Part shown: piece by piece, positions 34,230 to 47,729 of the stretch
How positions within the stretch are numbered: position 1 is the first letter of the stretch
Layout: every line of letters begins with the position of its first letter
NCBI GenBank assembly: GCA_037976565.1
Contig: CP137679.1
Span: forward strand, 28,331,539-28,395,538
Length of the DNA stretch: 64,000 nucleotides
DNA from: Mesocentrotus franciscanus
Taxonomy: Eukaryota > Echinodermata > Echinoidea > Camarodonta > Strongylocentrotidae
Direction: 5' to 3'
The notes under the pieces: generated by a model
Seen by the model: the letters and a program-made list of their open reading frames with translations, nothing else
What the model was told of the DNA's origin: nothing
The model's database searches: none
Translations under genes and position numbers: made by a program

Positions 34230-37200
34230 TTTAAATTTCCTATTTTTTTATTCAAGAACTTCCTGGGGCTCCGCCCCAAGACTCCTGGCAAAGGCAATTA
34301 TTTACACAATTTCTGCTGTCTGCTGCCTCGAGATCACTGGACTCTGACTGAGCGAAGAAAGGTAACAATATAGCAAGGAAGGATTTATCCTTTTATTATT
34401 AAAGACTCCCGGCAAAGGTCCCCTGCACCCCATCCGTAAAGATAGAAATGGTTCCCAAGACAACCTTTTGTTGTATAAAATTGGAGAGAGCGTGATTTTT
34501 TGTAGTTTAAGCTTCTAACAACCACTCCCGTGGACCTTTTATTATTCACACGTCTTGCTGTCTGCTGCCTCGAGATCACTGGAGCGAAGAAAGGTAACAA
34601 TGTATAGCGAGAATCCTATTCAGTGAAGGATTTATCCTTTTATGCAGATATATTCTTCTACCATTCTTGACCAGAAGTGCGTTTCAAACTCAATGATGTG
34701 GGCATCATCCCATAGAATGTTGTGTCCAGTATTAAGAGCGTGTGCTGCTACTTAATTGGTGCCTAATCTGAGGGCTTAAAAGAGCATACAATAGGGGCAG
34801 TGCAATTTAAAGGGATGGATTAGAGTTTATTTCTAAAATGAAATGAAGGGGCTATTTGACTTTCAAGAGTGATAAAAACTCTAATCCATCCCTTAAAATT
34901 TAAATTGCACTGCCCCCATTGTGTGCTATTTTCAAAGAGCACATAAAGCCTTCAGATTGAACATTCCATCCCATAAAATTGTCTATAAGAGAGAAAGAAA
35001 TAACCTCTTTTTTTCTCCTAAAGACAATTTCTCTCTTGAAAGTCAAATAATCTCAAGAGCATCCTGGGGCTCTGCCAGGCTCCTCAAGCTCTGCCATGTA
35101 CGGATCTATTAGAAAGCAAAATAAGCCCACTAAATAATTAATATATATTCAAACGTCATAGCGATTCATCCAAATAAAATATCCACGCAAGAGGCATTTT
35201 GAAAGTTTTAAGAAAATTCCTTCAAATTCCAGGAAATTGGGTGTTCTTTTCGGGAAACTCTATTTAAACGAGTGGAAGCACTGGCGGCTCTGTTTTTAAA
35301 CTGTAACAATTCTCCTTGGATCAGATATAGACCAAAAACAAGCCTCATTATCTTCAGTATACAAGTGTCATTTCGGACCTTACAGCTTTCATAGAAATCA
35401 CTTCTGGACCGTCAAAGAAAAAGAAAAGAAACCCCTGGCCTACGCATTATAAACATCAGGACAAACTTGACAAGGAGAAAGTTATCGATCTCGAGTGTCA
35501 ATTTTCATGACTTTCTTCTTTGTTCGATTTCTATAATCTCCCCGGATTTGTCTGTTTCCACTAAGACCAACTTTTTTTTACAAAGGGTGCCAATAAGTAC
35601 GCGTGAAAGGGAGAGAGACGGAGAGAGAGAACGATAGAGGGATGCAAATATAAGGTCAAGAAAGAGACTAGAGAAAAAACGGGAAAAGGTGAACTAAAGA
35701 GAACATTTTGCCAAACACATAGAGAAGGAAATGAAGAAAGACATCAAAAGGAAAACAAAGCAAAAGAAGAAAATAAAACAGATTGGGAAATAAAGACATG
35801 CACGTTAAAGCTGTAGAGGTGTTGTGGTCAGTGGATACGTCGCCGGACTGTCGATCACAAGGTCCGCGGTTCGAGTCCCGCCGCTGCACTAATGTCCTTT
35901 GGCAAGACATTGATCTACATTTGCCACACTCCACCCAGGTGAAGTAAATGGGTACCTGGTAGGAATTTATTCTTGAAACGCAGCGCGCGTAACAGCTGCA
36001 CTGCTAATGCCAGGGTAATTATGCTGCATTATTGTAGAGCGCTTAGAGACTTCTGATAAAGTAAGTGTTAGGCGCTATATAAGCACTGTAATTATTAAGC
36101 TTTGTGCTCAGGGCGGCACTCGCGAGGGAGCCTTTTCATTAATTACTCTATTTCCTTCTGATAAAGGGCCCTTTTCCCCTTTTTTTATAACAGCCCTTCC
36201 CCTTTTCATAAATACTCCTTTTCACCTATGATAAATGCCCCTATTGAAATCTGATAGGTGCCCCTTTTTCGACAGATGCCCCTTTTCCTTTCTCATAAGT
36301 ACCTTTTTCATCTCTGGTGAGTGGCCCTTTTCAGGTTCGAGGTTTATTATGACATGTGCCCCTTTTCTTTTCTAATAAAATTTCTGATTGTCCTTTTTTC
36401 TTTCTGAAAATATCCCTTTTCCTTTCTCCATAACATACGCCCCTATAGAGCGACTTAGAGCAACTTTTTCATTTATTTCCCCAAAGCTCGCTCGCATTTA
36501 TATTTGGTATAATCGTGTTACTTATGATATGTATTTTCAGCCTTTCATGTTTAAATTGTGCTTAGAACCCATCAGGATTTGTTGTTGTTTTCTCATTATG
36601 AAACTTTTGCCCTCGACGTCAGAAATCTTAAAATTTTCTTAATATTCAGACCATCACACCCAACTGCAAAGTATGATTCTTAAACAGTATATTGGACCAA
36701 AGTAAAGAGAGAAACAAATATTGAAATCATCCCTGATAATGTAATCACAATCATAAAACTGTAGGGGTATATAGGCCTACCAATGTCTAAATATGGTAGA
36801 TTTACATTTTGATGGTTCCATTTGTAGGTGCCCTTATATTCCAGAAAGTACCCTATTTTGATGGTGACCCCCATTTTGGAAAATGCTCCACCGCGCCTGT
36901 TTGTGCTTAAACTTTTTGTTAAACTCATACTCCTGACCGTCTATCGTCGAGTCAAAAGACTGAAAGGTCCTTTATATTTAACGACATGTAACGATTTTGG
37001 TTTACGGTTTATTAAATACTGAACCTGGCAGCCCGTAGGCTGAATTACATTAAATTTACATGATAAAAACAACTGAACTTGCACATCAATGTTGTAACAA
37101 TTATCATAAAATGTGAGAACATTAAAACATTAAAACAATACGGCAATCAAAATAATTAAGACAGTATTCTTAAAACAGGATCAAGCTATGTTCACATATT

Positions 37201-37285
37201 ACACCGAGAGATATAGCAAAAAAGGAGAGTAGAAGGAAAGTGGGAGAAAAGGAGAGTTAGAGAAGAGCTAGGAATCGAGAGGTGG
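34230..37285. repeat. 4.24-kb tandem unit, truncated copy 2
   Basis: Corresponds to 16544-19612 of copy 1, with the SINE at 35811-36098. Its left part is lost in the gap. It is followed head-to-tail by copy 3. Confidence 0.9.
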
Positions 37286-40200
37286 ATTCCAATGAAACCG
37301 CTCGCGAAGAGTCTAGACTGGATAGGAGAGCTCATACGCTAGTGTGAATTTACATCGAGGACAAAGTTTGCTTAACTTTTTCTTGAAACACTTGAATGGT
37401 TATGGAATCTGTTTGTGTTTCTAATCTTCAAATATTAATATTATTCTGCATCAAATATAAAATATTTGATTTCTACTGTGGTATGTAAAGGCATGAACTT
37501 ACGTTAATACATGTACAGTACGTACAAATATATCTTTTTTAACCAAGAAGGTGCACCATGGTAATACATTTTAACAAACACATCAACATATTTACCTAGA
37601 CATCTCATCACCATAGCCATTTTAAAACCATATATTAATGATACATGTAAAATATAGATTGAAGCAATTCTAGTCCATTGGCTGTACCCTGAGTGTGATT
37701 TATATAATGAATTTTGAGTAATATTTGCATCTACCTGTAGTTGAAGAATAGATATAGTGCATAAACTAGAATATATGGAGATGTGGAGAAATCAAGTTGG
37801 AGCTCAATTGGAAGGAAGTAACGAGAAATATTAAAGCAAGAGAAACTGAGAGATGAGGAAAGCAAGAAGTTATTGAAATTGAGAGATGACTCATGAGATA
37901 GCCTTGCATTAATGAATCCTTTATATAATGTTGTCTTGAGAGGAAGTAGACGTTTTTAAATTGGAGATTAGTGTAAGTATTAGAAAAAACGGAAATAGAA
38001 TTAATGAGAAAGTTTTTTTAAAATCTTAAATCGAGATCAATACATGTAATTATAGACAGGGAATCTGCAACTGGCATTTATGTGCGATGTCACACCAACG
38101 CGTAACGCATGTCACACACACACAAAATGGAAAAGAGACGAAGATAGAGGATAGAGGAAAAGGAGAGAGACAGAGAAAGAGAGAGAGAGAGAGGGAGAGA
38201 AAGAAAGAAAGAAAAAAAGGAAGAACATGAAACTTAAATTTACACTTAGGCCTACAGATTACATTTCCGACTGCGAGTGAGTTGGCTTGACATATTAGGG
38301 ACTTTTAGATTTACACGACGAGAACGTGGACTGCCACGTGTGCCATTCTTTCAAGGCACTGGCCCGTGCCCGGCAGTGCCTTAAAAGGACGTCACATTAC
38401 CTTAAAAGGATGTCACCGTGGCAGTCCACGTTCTCGTCGTGTAAAATCTAAAAGTCCCTATTATGTGCCTAAGAAGTCTGCGGACGAAAGTACAACAATA
38501 CGAAAACAGAAGTTATATAAAATTGTCTTTAAAAGAGAAAGAGAAGTTACTTCTAGAATGAAATGAAAGGGGCTATGTGATTTCAAGGAGGAAATTACAA
38601 TTTCTATCGCTCGTAACGACTATTTTAAATTTCCTATTTTTTTATTCAAGAACTTCCTGGGGCTCCGCCCCAAGACTCCCGGCAAAGGCAAATTATTTAC
38701 ACAATTTCGCTGTCTGCTGCCTCGAGATCACTGGACTCTGACTGGAGCGAAGAAAGGTAACAATATAGCAAGGAAGGATTTATCCTTTTATTATTAAAGA
38801 CTCCGGCAAAGGCTCTCCCTGCACCCCATCCGTAAAGATAGAAATGGTTCCCAAGACAACCTTTTGTTGTATAAAATTGGAGAGAGCGTGATTTTTTTGT
38901 AGTTTAAGCTTCTAACAACCACTCCCGTGGACCTTTATTATTTACACGTCTTGCTGTCTGCTGCCTCGAGATCACTGGAGCGAAGAAAGGTAACAATGTA
39001 TAGCGAGAATCCCTATTCAGTGAAGGATTTATCCTTTTATGCAGATATATTCTTCTACCATTCTTGACCAGAAGTGCGTTTCAAACTCAATGATGTGGGC
39101 ATCATCCCATAGAATGTTGTGTCCAGTATTAAGAGCGTGTGCTGCTACTTAATTGGTGCCTAATCTGAGGGCTTAAAAGAGCATACAATAGGGGCAGTGC
39201 AATTTAAAGGGATGGATTAGAGTTTATTTCTAAAATGAAATGAAGGGGCTATTTGACTTTCAAGAGTGATAAAAACTCTAATCCATCCCTTAAAATTTAA
39301 ATTGCACTGCCCCCATTGTGTGCTATTTTCAAAGAGCACATAAAGCCTTCAGATTGAACATTCCATCCCATAAAATTGTCTATAAGAGAGAAAGAAATAA
39401 CCTCTTTTTTCTCCTAAAGACAATTTCTCTCTTGAAAGTCAAATAATCTCAAGAGCATCCTGGCTCTGCCAGGCTCCTCAAGCTCTGCCATGTACGGATC
39501 TATTAGAAAGCAAAATAAGCCCACTAAATAATTAATATATATTCAAACGTCATAGCGATTCATCCAAATAAAATATCCACGCAAGAGGCATTTTGAAAGT
39601 TTTAAGAAAATTCCTTCAAATTCCAGGAAATTGGGTGTTCTTTTCGGGAAACTCTATTTAAACGAGTGGAAGCACTGGCGGCTCTGTTTTTTAAACTGTA
39701 ACAATTCTCCTTGGATCAGATATAGACCAAAAACAAGCCTCATTATCTTCAGTATACAAGTGTCATTTCGACCTTACAGCTTTCATAGAAATCACTTCTG
39801 GACCGTCAAAGAAAAAGAAAAGAAACCCCTGGCCTACGCATTATAAACATCAGGACAAACTTGACAAGGAGAAAGTTATCGATCTCGAGTGTCAATTTTC
39901 ATGACTTTCTTCTTTGTTCGATTTCTATAATCTCCCCCCGGATTTGTCTGTTTCCACTAAGACCAACTTTTTTTACAAAGGGGTGCCAATAAGTACGCGT
40001 GAAAGGGAGAGAGACGGAGAGAGAGAACGATAGAGGGATGCAAATATAAGGTCAAGAAAGAGACTAGAGAAAAACGGGAAAAGGTGAACTAAAGAGAACA
40101 TTTTGCCAAACACATAGAGAAGGAAATGAAGAAAGACATCAAAAGGAAAACAAAGCAAAAGAAGAAAATAAAACAGATTGGGAAATAAAGACATGCACGT

Positions 40201-41687
40201 TAAAGCTGTAGAGGTGTTGTGGTCGAGTGGATACGTCGCCGGACTGTCGATCACAAGGTCCGCGGTTCGAGTCCTGCCGCTGCACTAATGTCCTTTGGCA
40301 AGACATTGATCTACATTTGCCACACTCCACCCAGGTGAAGTAAATGGGTACCTGGTAGGAATTTATTCCTTGAAACGCAGCGCGTAACAGCTGCACTGCT
40401 AATGCCAGGGTAATTATGCTGCATTATTGTAGAGCGCTTAGAGACTTCTGATAAAGTAAGTGTTAGGCGCTATATAAGCACTGTAATTATTAAGCTTTGT
40501 GCTCAGGGCGGCACTCGCGAGGGGAGCCTTTTCATTAATTACTCTATTTCCTTCTGATAAAGGGCCCTTTTCCCCTTTTTTTATAACAGCCCTTCCCCTT
40601 TTCATAAATACTCCTTTTCACCTATGATAAATGCCCCTATTGAAATCTGATAGGTGCCCTTTTCTTCGACAGATGCCCCTTTTCCTTTCTCATAAGTACC
40701 TTTTTCATCTCTGGTGAGTGGCCCTTTTCAGGTTCGAGGTTTATTATGACATGTGCCCCTTTTCTTTTCTAATAAAATTTCTGATTGTCCTTTTTTCTTT
40801 CTGAAAATATCCCTTTTCCTTTCTCCATAACATACGCCCCTATAGAGCGACTTAGAGCAACTTTTTCATTTATTTTCCCCAAAGCTCGCTCGCATTTATA
40901 TTTGGTATAATCGTGTTACTTATGATATGTATTTTCAGCCTTTCATGTTTAAATTGTGCTTAGAACCCATCAGGATTTGTTGTTGTTTTTCTCATTATGA
41001 AACTTTTGCCCTCGACGTCAGAAATCTTAAAATTTTCTTAATATTCAGACCATCACACCCAACTGCAAAGTATGATTCTTAAACAGTATATTGGACCAAA
41101 GTAAAGAGAGAAACAAATATTGAAATCATCCCTGATAATGTAATCACAATCATAAAACTGTAGGGGTATATAGGCCTACCAATGTCTAAATATGGTAGAT
41201 TTACATTTTGATGGTTCCATTTGTAGGTGCCCTTATATTCCAGAAAGTACCCTATTTTGATGGTGACCCCCCATTTTGGAAAATGCTCCACCGCGCCTGT
41301 TTGTGCTTAAACTTTTTTTGTTAAACTCATACTCCTGACCGTCTATCGTCGAGTCAAAAGACTGAAAGGTCCTTTATATTTAACGACATGTAACGATTTT
41401 GGTTTACGGTTTATTAAATACTGAACCTGGCAGCCCGTAGGCTGAATTACATTAAATTTACATGATAAAAACAACTGAACTTGCACATCAATGTTGTAAC
41501 AATTATCATAAAATGTGAGAACATTAAAACATTAAAACAATACGGCAATCAAAATAATTAAGACAGTATTCTTAAAACAGGATCAAGCTATGTTCACATA
41601 TTACACCGAGAGATATAGCAAAAAAGGAGAGTAGAAGGAAAGTGGGAGAAAAGGAGAGTTAGAGAAGAGCTAGGAATCGAGAGGTGG
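37286..41687. repeat. 4.24-kb tandem unit, copy 3 (with a MITE insertion)
   Basis: Complete unit; 160 bp longer than copy 1, mainly because of the MITE at 38298. The SINE is at 40206-40492. Confidence 0.9.
38298..38458. mobile_element. 161-bp MITE with TATTA target duplication
   Basis: Ends GGGACTTTTAGATTT and its inverse; the arms continue with ACGACGAGAACGTGGACTGC. TATTA flanks both sides (38293-38297, 38459-38463). Copy 1 of the unit has the empty site CATATTATGTG at about 16380, which proves the insertion and its 5-bp duplication. A truncated relative is at 44715-44835. Confidence 0.9.
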
Positions 41688-43336
41688 ATTCCAATGAAAC
41701 CGCTCGCGAAGAGTCTAGACTGGATAGGAGAGCTCATACGCTAGTGTGAATTTACATCGAGGACAAAGTTTGCTTAACTTTTTCTTGAAACACTTGAATG
41801 GTTATGGAATCTGTTTGTGGGGCTCCACCCCCTGTACACCAAGCAAATTAGTGTCCTGCCAGTGTCACAAAAAAGGTATAAAAATATGCTCATCTGACTG
41901 TAATTAAATGCCCATACGCCCTGAGCTTCCAGGGCTCAGCCCCTGACCCCGCCGGGGCTTTGCCCCTAGACCCCACGCCGATTTACGTTACGCTCTAGCT
42001 GATCGTAAATACTTTAGCCTCCCCACCCACTTTCAAAAACGTTTAGCAGGGCCTGCATGTAAGAGTGGTGGTGATGCGGATTTTTTTCTGCCCCCAAACG
42101 ATTTTGCTCATTACACCACTGCTTTAGTGGTCACCATTACGTACCAATGTTTGGCTCGCACAATTTCAAATTTGGCCCCCTAAGAAATCCTGGATCCGCG
42201 CCTGGGTCCATAAGTCCTGTTAAAAGCTACTTTCTACAAAAACATTATTGCGTATAAACAATTACTAGTTTCTGAAAAGGCAAACTCAGTCCTTAAATGG
42301 CTATGATAATGGGCCTGTTTGTTCTACTTAATGTCTCAGTGGCGTAGCCTGGATAAGCTCAGTCAGGGTGTTGGGGCAGAATTTCCCACAAGGGGGACAA
42401 ATTACGACAGGATTATTATGTGTGTCATGTTTTCCTTTTTTTTTGTCACCACAGGAGCGGGAAATATATTAGCTAGATTATGGGGCGTGTCTCTATATGT
42501 GTGTTATGTTTTCCTTTTTTGTCACCACAGGAGCGGGGGAAATATATTAGCTAGATTATGGGGCGTGTCTCTATATAATTATCAAAGCTAAAAAGTAAAA
42601 TATACTTTTAAAAGACATAATACAGGAGATGCCTCCGCTCGCATAATGCCTTACGGTCAAAATCGTATTTCATTAATTGGCTTAAAATCTTACAAATCTA
42701 ACTTCCTTACTGATATGGAAAATATATCGTGCAACATTTTATATTTATTGTCGGTAATATGTACTTGCATCAAGGGAATACTGCAGGGAGGGTGGACCGA
42801 ATGGCGCAGCGTTGTCAGGCTGATTGGGAGGGGGTGGGCCCGGGATGATGGTTCGCGTTTTAGGGTCGCTATTTATAATACAAGAAGAGGGTCGCTGTTC
42901 ATAATACAAAATGAGGGTCACTATTCATAATATGGGATGAGGGTCGCTTTCCATAAACAACTGAAAATTAAATTAGCAATAAAGAAAATGATAACAAGAA
43001 ATCGAAATAATGGATAGGGGACACCCCACGGCTGTGGGTAGGCGGGGGAACGCCACATGGCCCCGAATATTTGTAGAAAACATTTATTGAAAACATACAT
43101 TTCTGAACAAATAAAGAAAAAGGCGTGCCCCAATAGTGTACGCGACCCATCATCCTGCCCCCAAATCAGTCCGACCACGCTGCGCCATTCGGTCCACCCT
43201 CCCGCAGTATTTCCTTGCCGGGTACAAGTACATATTACCGACAATTTTCGTGCAGCTATAACACCCCCCCCCAAAAAAAAATAAAATAAAATAAAATAAA
43301 TAAATAAATAAATATATAAAAATAAATAAAATAAAA

Positions 43337-43367
<31 letters not shown>

Positions 43368-44136
43368 AAAAATAAAAAAATGAGTGTCAAGTGTCAACCT
43401 TATGAAAATTTACTTTGGTGACAAGACGATATATTTTACAAGGAAACCACCTCAGCCCTCCGAAAATAAATATAAATGTCCGACATCTGAATGTCCGAGT
43501 CGTCATCATATAGGCGTAGGGGTGGGGCTGGGGATATTTCATAACTCAAATTCAAATTCAAATTGTATTGATTTGAATTCTCAATTTTGTATAACATTGG
43601 ATAACAAATTTCAAAATTATAGTGTAGCATTGATAGGCTAATTGAGTGGAAGAGTAAAGATGACAATAACCAGGAATGACAAAAATTAACCTTCTACTAC
43701 ATGTCTTTTCTGGAATATAATACAGGGATAAGAATAAGTTATTTCCCTGGCATACTTTTTACAATTTTGTTTTCTTTCTTTCTCTTTTTTCTTTTCAAAT
43801 AAAAAGGAAAAATATAATATACAAAGGCATGACAGTAAGACAATATAGGCATATATACATGTATATGCTTTATGATTACCAACCCCTCCTACGAGATGAC
43901 TCCGACAATACGACCATGGGATGACAATATAAAATGCTTTTTACAATACTAAATTCCATCGAGATTAGTAATATGATTTTTTTAAATCAAAAAAATCTAT
44001 TCCTGTTCTAAATGTGTATGATGAATTGACAGGTGGTATGCATATTATGATGTGTTTGTTCTTTAATTATCTATCTTGTTTCATGACAACTCACGTCAGC
44101 CTTACTTCTCGTTTGTTCCCTTTATTGTATTTTTTA
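41688..44136. repeat. Duplicated tail segment, copy 2 (uninterrupted)
   Basis: Near-identical to 19613-22078, with the second foldback at 42748-43244. It continues past 44136 through a T-rich stretch, giving the state before the Helitron-like insertion seen at 22079. Confidence 0.9.
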
Positions 44137-44503
44137 ATTTTTTTTTGTATATTTAAAGTAATTGATTCTTTATATTTCGTGTGTGAACCTGTATGCATGT
44201 ATACATGGACTTGAATAACTATTATTTTCTGTGTTTTCTTTGAATTTATCATGTCTCGAATTAATTAATGTTTAACTTTTTCTGAACCTGCATGCATATT
44301 ATTTATGTTTGCATTCCGTATTTTTAAAATCATAAGCCTGCAGGGAAAATAATTTATATATTTATCATTATATCCTGCCCCTGCCGGGACGGTAAGAGTA
44401 CCACGTGCGTCGATCACCACGTGCTCGGCACCTTTTGCTTGTCTGCGCTGCATGCACCTACCGTCCACACACACATACAAGGTACCTGATTGGTCGATCA
44501 ATT
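44137..44503. other. Right arm inner flank, no gene seen
   Basis: AT-rich, then two CACGTG E-box words at about 44402 and 44418. No exon recognised. Confidence 0.45.
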
Positions 44504-44680
44504 ACATACGTATGCGCAGTAAACAACATACGTATGGAAACGGGCATACGTTTGCTAATAAACTTGCATACGTATGCTATCGCACTGTGCAAACGTTTGC
44601 TAAATAACAGGCGGCGATTGGTCAATAAGCATACGTTTGCTAAGGCAGATGCATACGTATGCCGCGTTCCATACGTATGC
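44504..44680. repeat. Right array of 12-bp ACGT-centred palindromes (iteron-like)
   Basis: Eight sites start at 44504, 44526, 44544, 44566, 44589, 44629, 44651 and 44669. Centre spacing is 22, 18, 22, 23, 40, 22, 18; the last six intervals are the exact mirror of the left array. The sequence between sites is the inverted copy of 15104-15258 with a few changes. Confidence 0.85.
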
Positions 44681-44714
44681 CCCAAACGAATAATGGCACG
44701 AACGGCCTTCCATA

Positions 44715-44835
44715 GACGAGAACGTGGACTGCCACGTGTGCCATTCTTTCAAGGCACTGGCCCGTGCCCGGCAGTGCCTTAAAAGGATGTCACCGTGGAA
44801 TTCCACGTTCTCGTCGTGTAAAATCTAAAAGCCCC
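44715..44835. mobile_element. Truncated copy of the 161-bp MITE
   Basis: Carries GACGAGAACGTGGACTGCC at its left and ACGTTCTCGTCGTGTAAAAT at its right but lacks the outer left end. The left arm retains ATTTACGACGAG at 15059-15070, just outside the mirrored array. Confidence 0.75.
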
Positions 44836-44869
44836 TATTCGCCGCGAGTGGGCTCGCTCTCAAAGGGTT

Positions 44870-46015
44870 ATGCTAATTTTTTCACTTTCTCTTATAATGT
44901 TGTCCACCTTCTTTTAGCTAACCCTTTTGTGCTAAAGTGTATAATGCCCGATGTATATTATTTCTGTCAATAACATATAATGAACGTATCGTTTTATTTT
45001 GATGCAACAGAGATTTACATTCCAAATCAAAACTTTTACTCTCTATAATTTGTGTACAGTAACATTCTTCTCATTTCGACATTATCAGCCGCCCGTTCTC
45101 TATTTTCGTCCCCTATAATAAGTATAAGGTAAAATGGGTAAATCATCAGGGATATGTTATAATAATTTATCTCAAGGAAGGGATGATGCCGGCAAACAAG
45201 CAAATGGTGGAATATAAAACAACATGAAAGATGTAGATGTAAAACGACATTGACAAAAAGACAGAGATAGAAAGACAAACATACAGACAGACTGACAGAC
45301 AGAGAGTGGGAGAGAGGGAGAGAGAGGGGCGGGAGAGATAGAAAGTTGGACGTAGTCTGTACTGTATTTATTATTATGATATTTGTCTCTCCGATCACCC
45401 CCCACACACACACAGCTCTGATGTTTTTTCTTTTTTGTTTATATCTGTCCGACGTAAATAAGTACCGTCAATATAGCATAATAAACCTTTTTTTTCTTCT
45501 TCATATCATTTTGATGCAACAGAGATTTACATTCAAAAGTTTTACTGTACAGTAATATTCTTCTCATTTTGAAATCAATAGGCGCTCGCTCTGTGTTTTC
45601 CTTCACCATATCGAGGTTATGGTATAATAATTTATCTCAAAATCGAAAGAAATACTTTCGGAATAAAAGCAAATAACGGAATGGAAAACAGTACCAAAGA
45701 TTAAGATGGAAAATGGCGCTGAGAAAGCAAGTAAGAAAGAGAGAGAGAGAGAGAGAGAGATAAAGAGACATACAGAGAGAGAAAAACGTGGAAACGAGAT
45801 CTCATTAAAAATCGCGGAACAGAAAACACTATAAGAGATGAAGATTGAAAACGACATTGAGAAAACGAGAGAGAGAAATTTGGGCGTATTTTCATTTATT
45901 ATTATGCTATTTGTCTCTCCGATCAACCCCACCCGTTCTGGTTTCCTCTTTAGTTTTCATTTATCATGATTTACGTTCAGAAAGAGTTTACAATTTTTGT
46001 TAATGACAGAATTAA
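44870..46015. repeat. Right arm: inverted degenerate tandem repeat
   Basis: Reverse-complement counterpart of 12060-13440, with two fuller units. GA/CT tracts at about 45290-45330 and 45735-45760 are part of the unit. Confidence 0.8.
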
Positions 46016-46738
46016 CGTAACTTGATCAAAATCGGTTCAGAAACAGCTGAAATATTAAAAAAAATACATCCGTTCAGATTTTCGTCGATTCATATCTATA
46101 TACTAACTTGGGGGAGGGTATAGAGAGTGTTAAAAAGTCACTTTAGAAATATGGTTATTATTACCATTAGTATTTTTATTATGCATTTTAGAAAGATTTT
46201 CCTTTACTGATCATGACGCACCGTGAGTTCATTGATTACCAAAAAAAAAGGTCAAACTCTCCCGTCTGACTATTGCAAAGAACGGCATGAGAGGAAAAGA
46301 CACGACGCAAAAAAAATACACCGAGTTTTATTTTAATACAATATGGGTTGTTTATTAGAACCAAGTCAAGGGAGGAGAACAAAAACAGGATTTGACTGAC
46401 AAAATGTGGAATTTATGTTCGTTATCGAACGCATACCTCCGCGAACAGCTGCATTACGTAATCTTTTGTTATATGCATTCTCGTTATTCGAGATTCGAGC
46501 TTACACGCTCATTCTCGGTTATGCAGTCAGAGCTCTATTACCCTCCCATCCCAAAATAATTTCCCTTTTAAAACTATTGCATATATCACATTAAAGAAGC
46601 AAATGCATAGCATTTAATTACACCGATCATTATTTGTGTCATGATCATGATCGTCAAAAGTTGTCGCCCTTTTATGCGACCACGCCATTATTGTCGGATT
46701 TGCTGTTTTGTTTCTGTTTTATATCTTCCATTTGGCAG
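46016..46738. other. Region 5' of the recombinase exon; probably intron or promoter
   Basis: Ends in a pyrimidine-rich tract and TTTGGCAG, a good 3' splice site. The first exon was not identified; a 51-codon ORF at 46403-46558 is possible but unsupported. The stretch 46290-46410 resembles 48980-49110 (CAGGATTTGACTGACAAA). Confidence 0.45.
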
Positions 46739-47729
46739 AGGAATGGAGCAAGCTGTCCTCGCCACTCCAGGACCCATCATTACAAGCCTTGGCAGTCTAT
46801 GATCTTCCTTCACTCCTGATGACTGCCAAGGCATCTTCAACCACCAAGCAATATCTTCATTCTTGGAAAAGATGGGAGGATTGGGCCACGTCTAAAAAGG
46901 TCTGTCGGTTTTCCCGGTGCAACCCTTCCATTTATCTCTGTACATATCACATTTGGCTACAACCGGCATGAAGTCGCTTGCCGACTCTGCGACAGCAGCT
47001 ATAAAGTGGGTCCACAACTTAGCAGGTCTGCATTCTCCTACCGATAACCCAATGGTCAAGCTCGCCCTGCAAGGTTTCAAACGCGCCACATCTTCACCGA
47101 CACTAAGAAAGCATCCGATCACCCCAGATATTCTGACGAAGATCTACGAGAAATACGGGCATGACCATGCTTCTCTAGCAGATCTACGGGTTTTGTTTGT
47201 GTGCTTTATTTCTTATGCTGGTTTCTTGAGATTTGATGATCTGAGAAATATTTCCAATAACGACCTCACATTCACATCTGATCGTCTCGTCGTTCATCTC
47301 GCGAGCTCAAAAACAGACCAATTTAGACAGGGGTCTGATGTCGTTATCGCTAGATCATTCAAGCAATCATGTCCAGTTCGCGTAGCTGAGAGATATCTTG
47401 CAGCCCTCCGCGATCCTCCGGGCTCGCTTCTACCTGTCCTTCGTAGACTATGCTCATCTACCAAAGGTTTATCTCCTACCGTTCATCCTCTCAGCTATAC
47501 CCGTACACGTGAAATAGTGCTAGACGCCATCAAGCCATTTGTAACCGACATCTCAGCTTACGGTCTCCACAGCATGAGGTCAGGAGGGGCAACTGCAGCC
47601 TTAAACGCCAATGTCTCACCTTTTCTGATTTCAAGGCACGGACGATGGAAGTCGACAAAGGCCAGGAACGCTTATTTACAACCCGACGCCAAGTCTGACC
47701 TCATACCTTCACAGAGCCTCGGAATTTGA
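46739..47729 (+). pseudogene. Tyrosine recombinase (phage-integrase fold), frameshifted copy
   Basis: The exon starts after the acceptor ending at 46738. The first part (to about 46909) encodes the N-terminal core-binding domain (SSTTKQYLHSWKRWEDWA). The frame then shifts by one base around 46906-46917, in a T4C3 stretch, and the catalytic domain continues in the other frame to the stop at 47729. All catalytic positions are present, numbered from the GTG codon at 46917: Arg105 (GFLRFDDL), Lys132 (SSKTDQFRQGS), His218-x-x-Arg221 (HSMRSGG), His241/Trp244 (HGRW) and Tyr253 (NAYLQPD). The HSxRSGGATAA pattern is common in eukaryotic Crypton, Ngaro and DIRS recombinases. No reverse transcriptase is nearby, which argues against DIRS/Ngaro. 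Expected role: strand exchange of element DNA. The frameshift may be real decay or a homopolymer sequencing error. Confidence 0.85.

Noticed and set aside
33562..34347. Long ORFs across the N run
   Set aside because: They exist only because Ns do not make stop codons; no real sequence supports them.
46739..47729. DIRS or Ngaro retrotransposon
   Set aside because: Those also need RT/RNase H and, for DIRS, a methyltransferase; none was found within several kb on either side.
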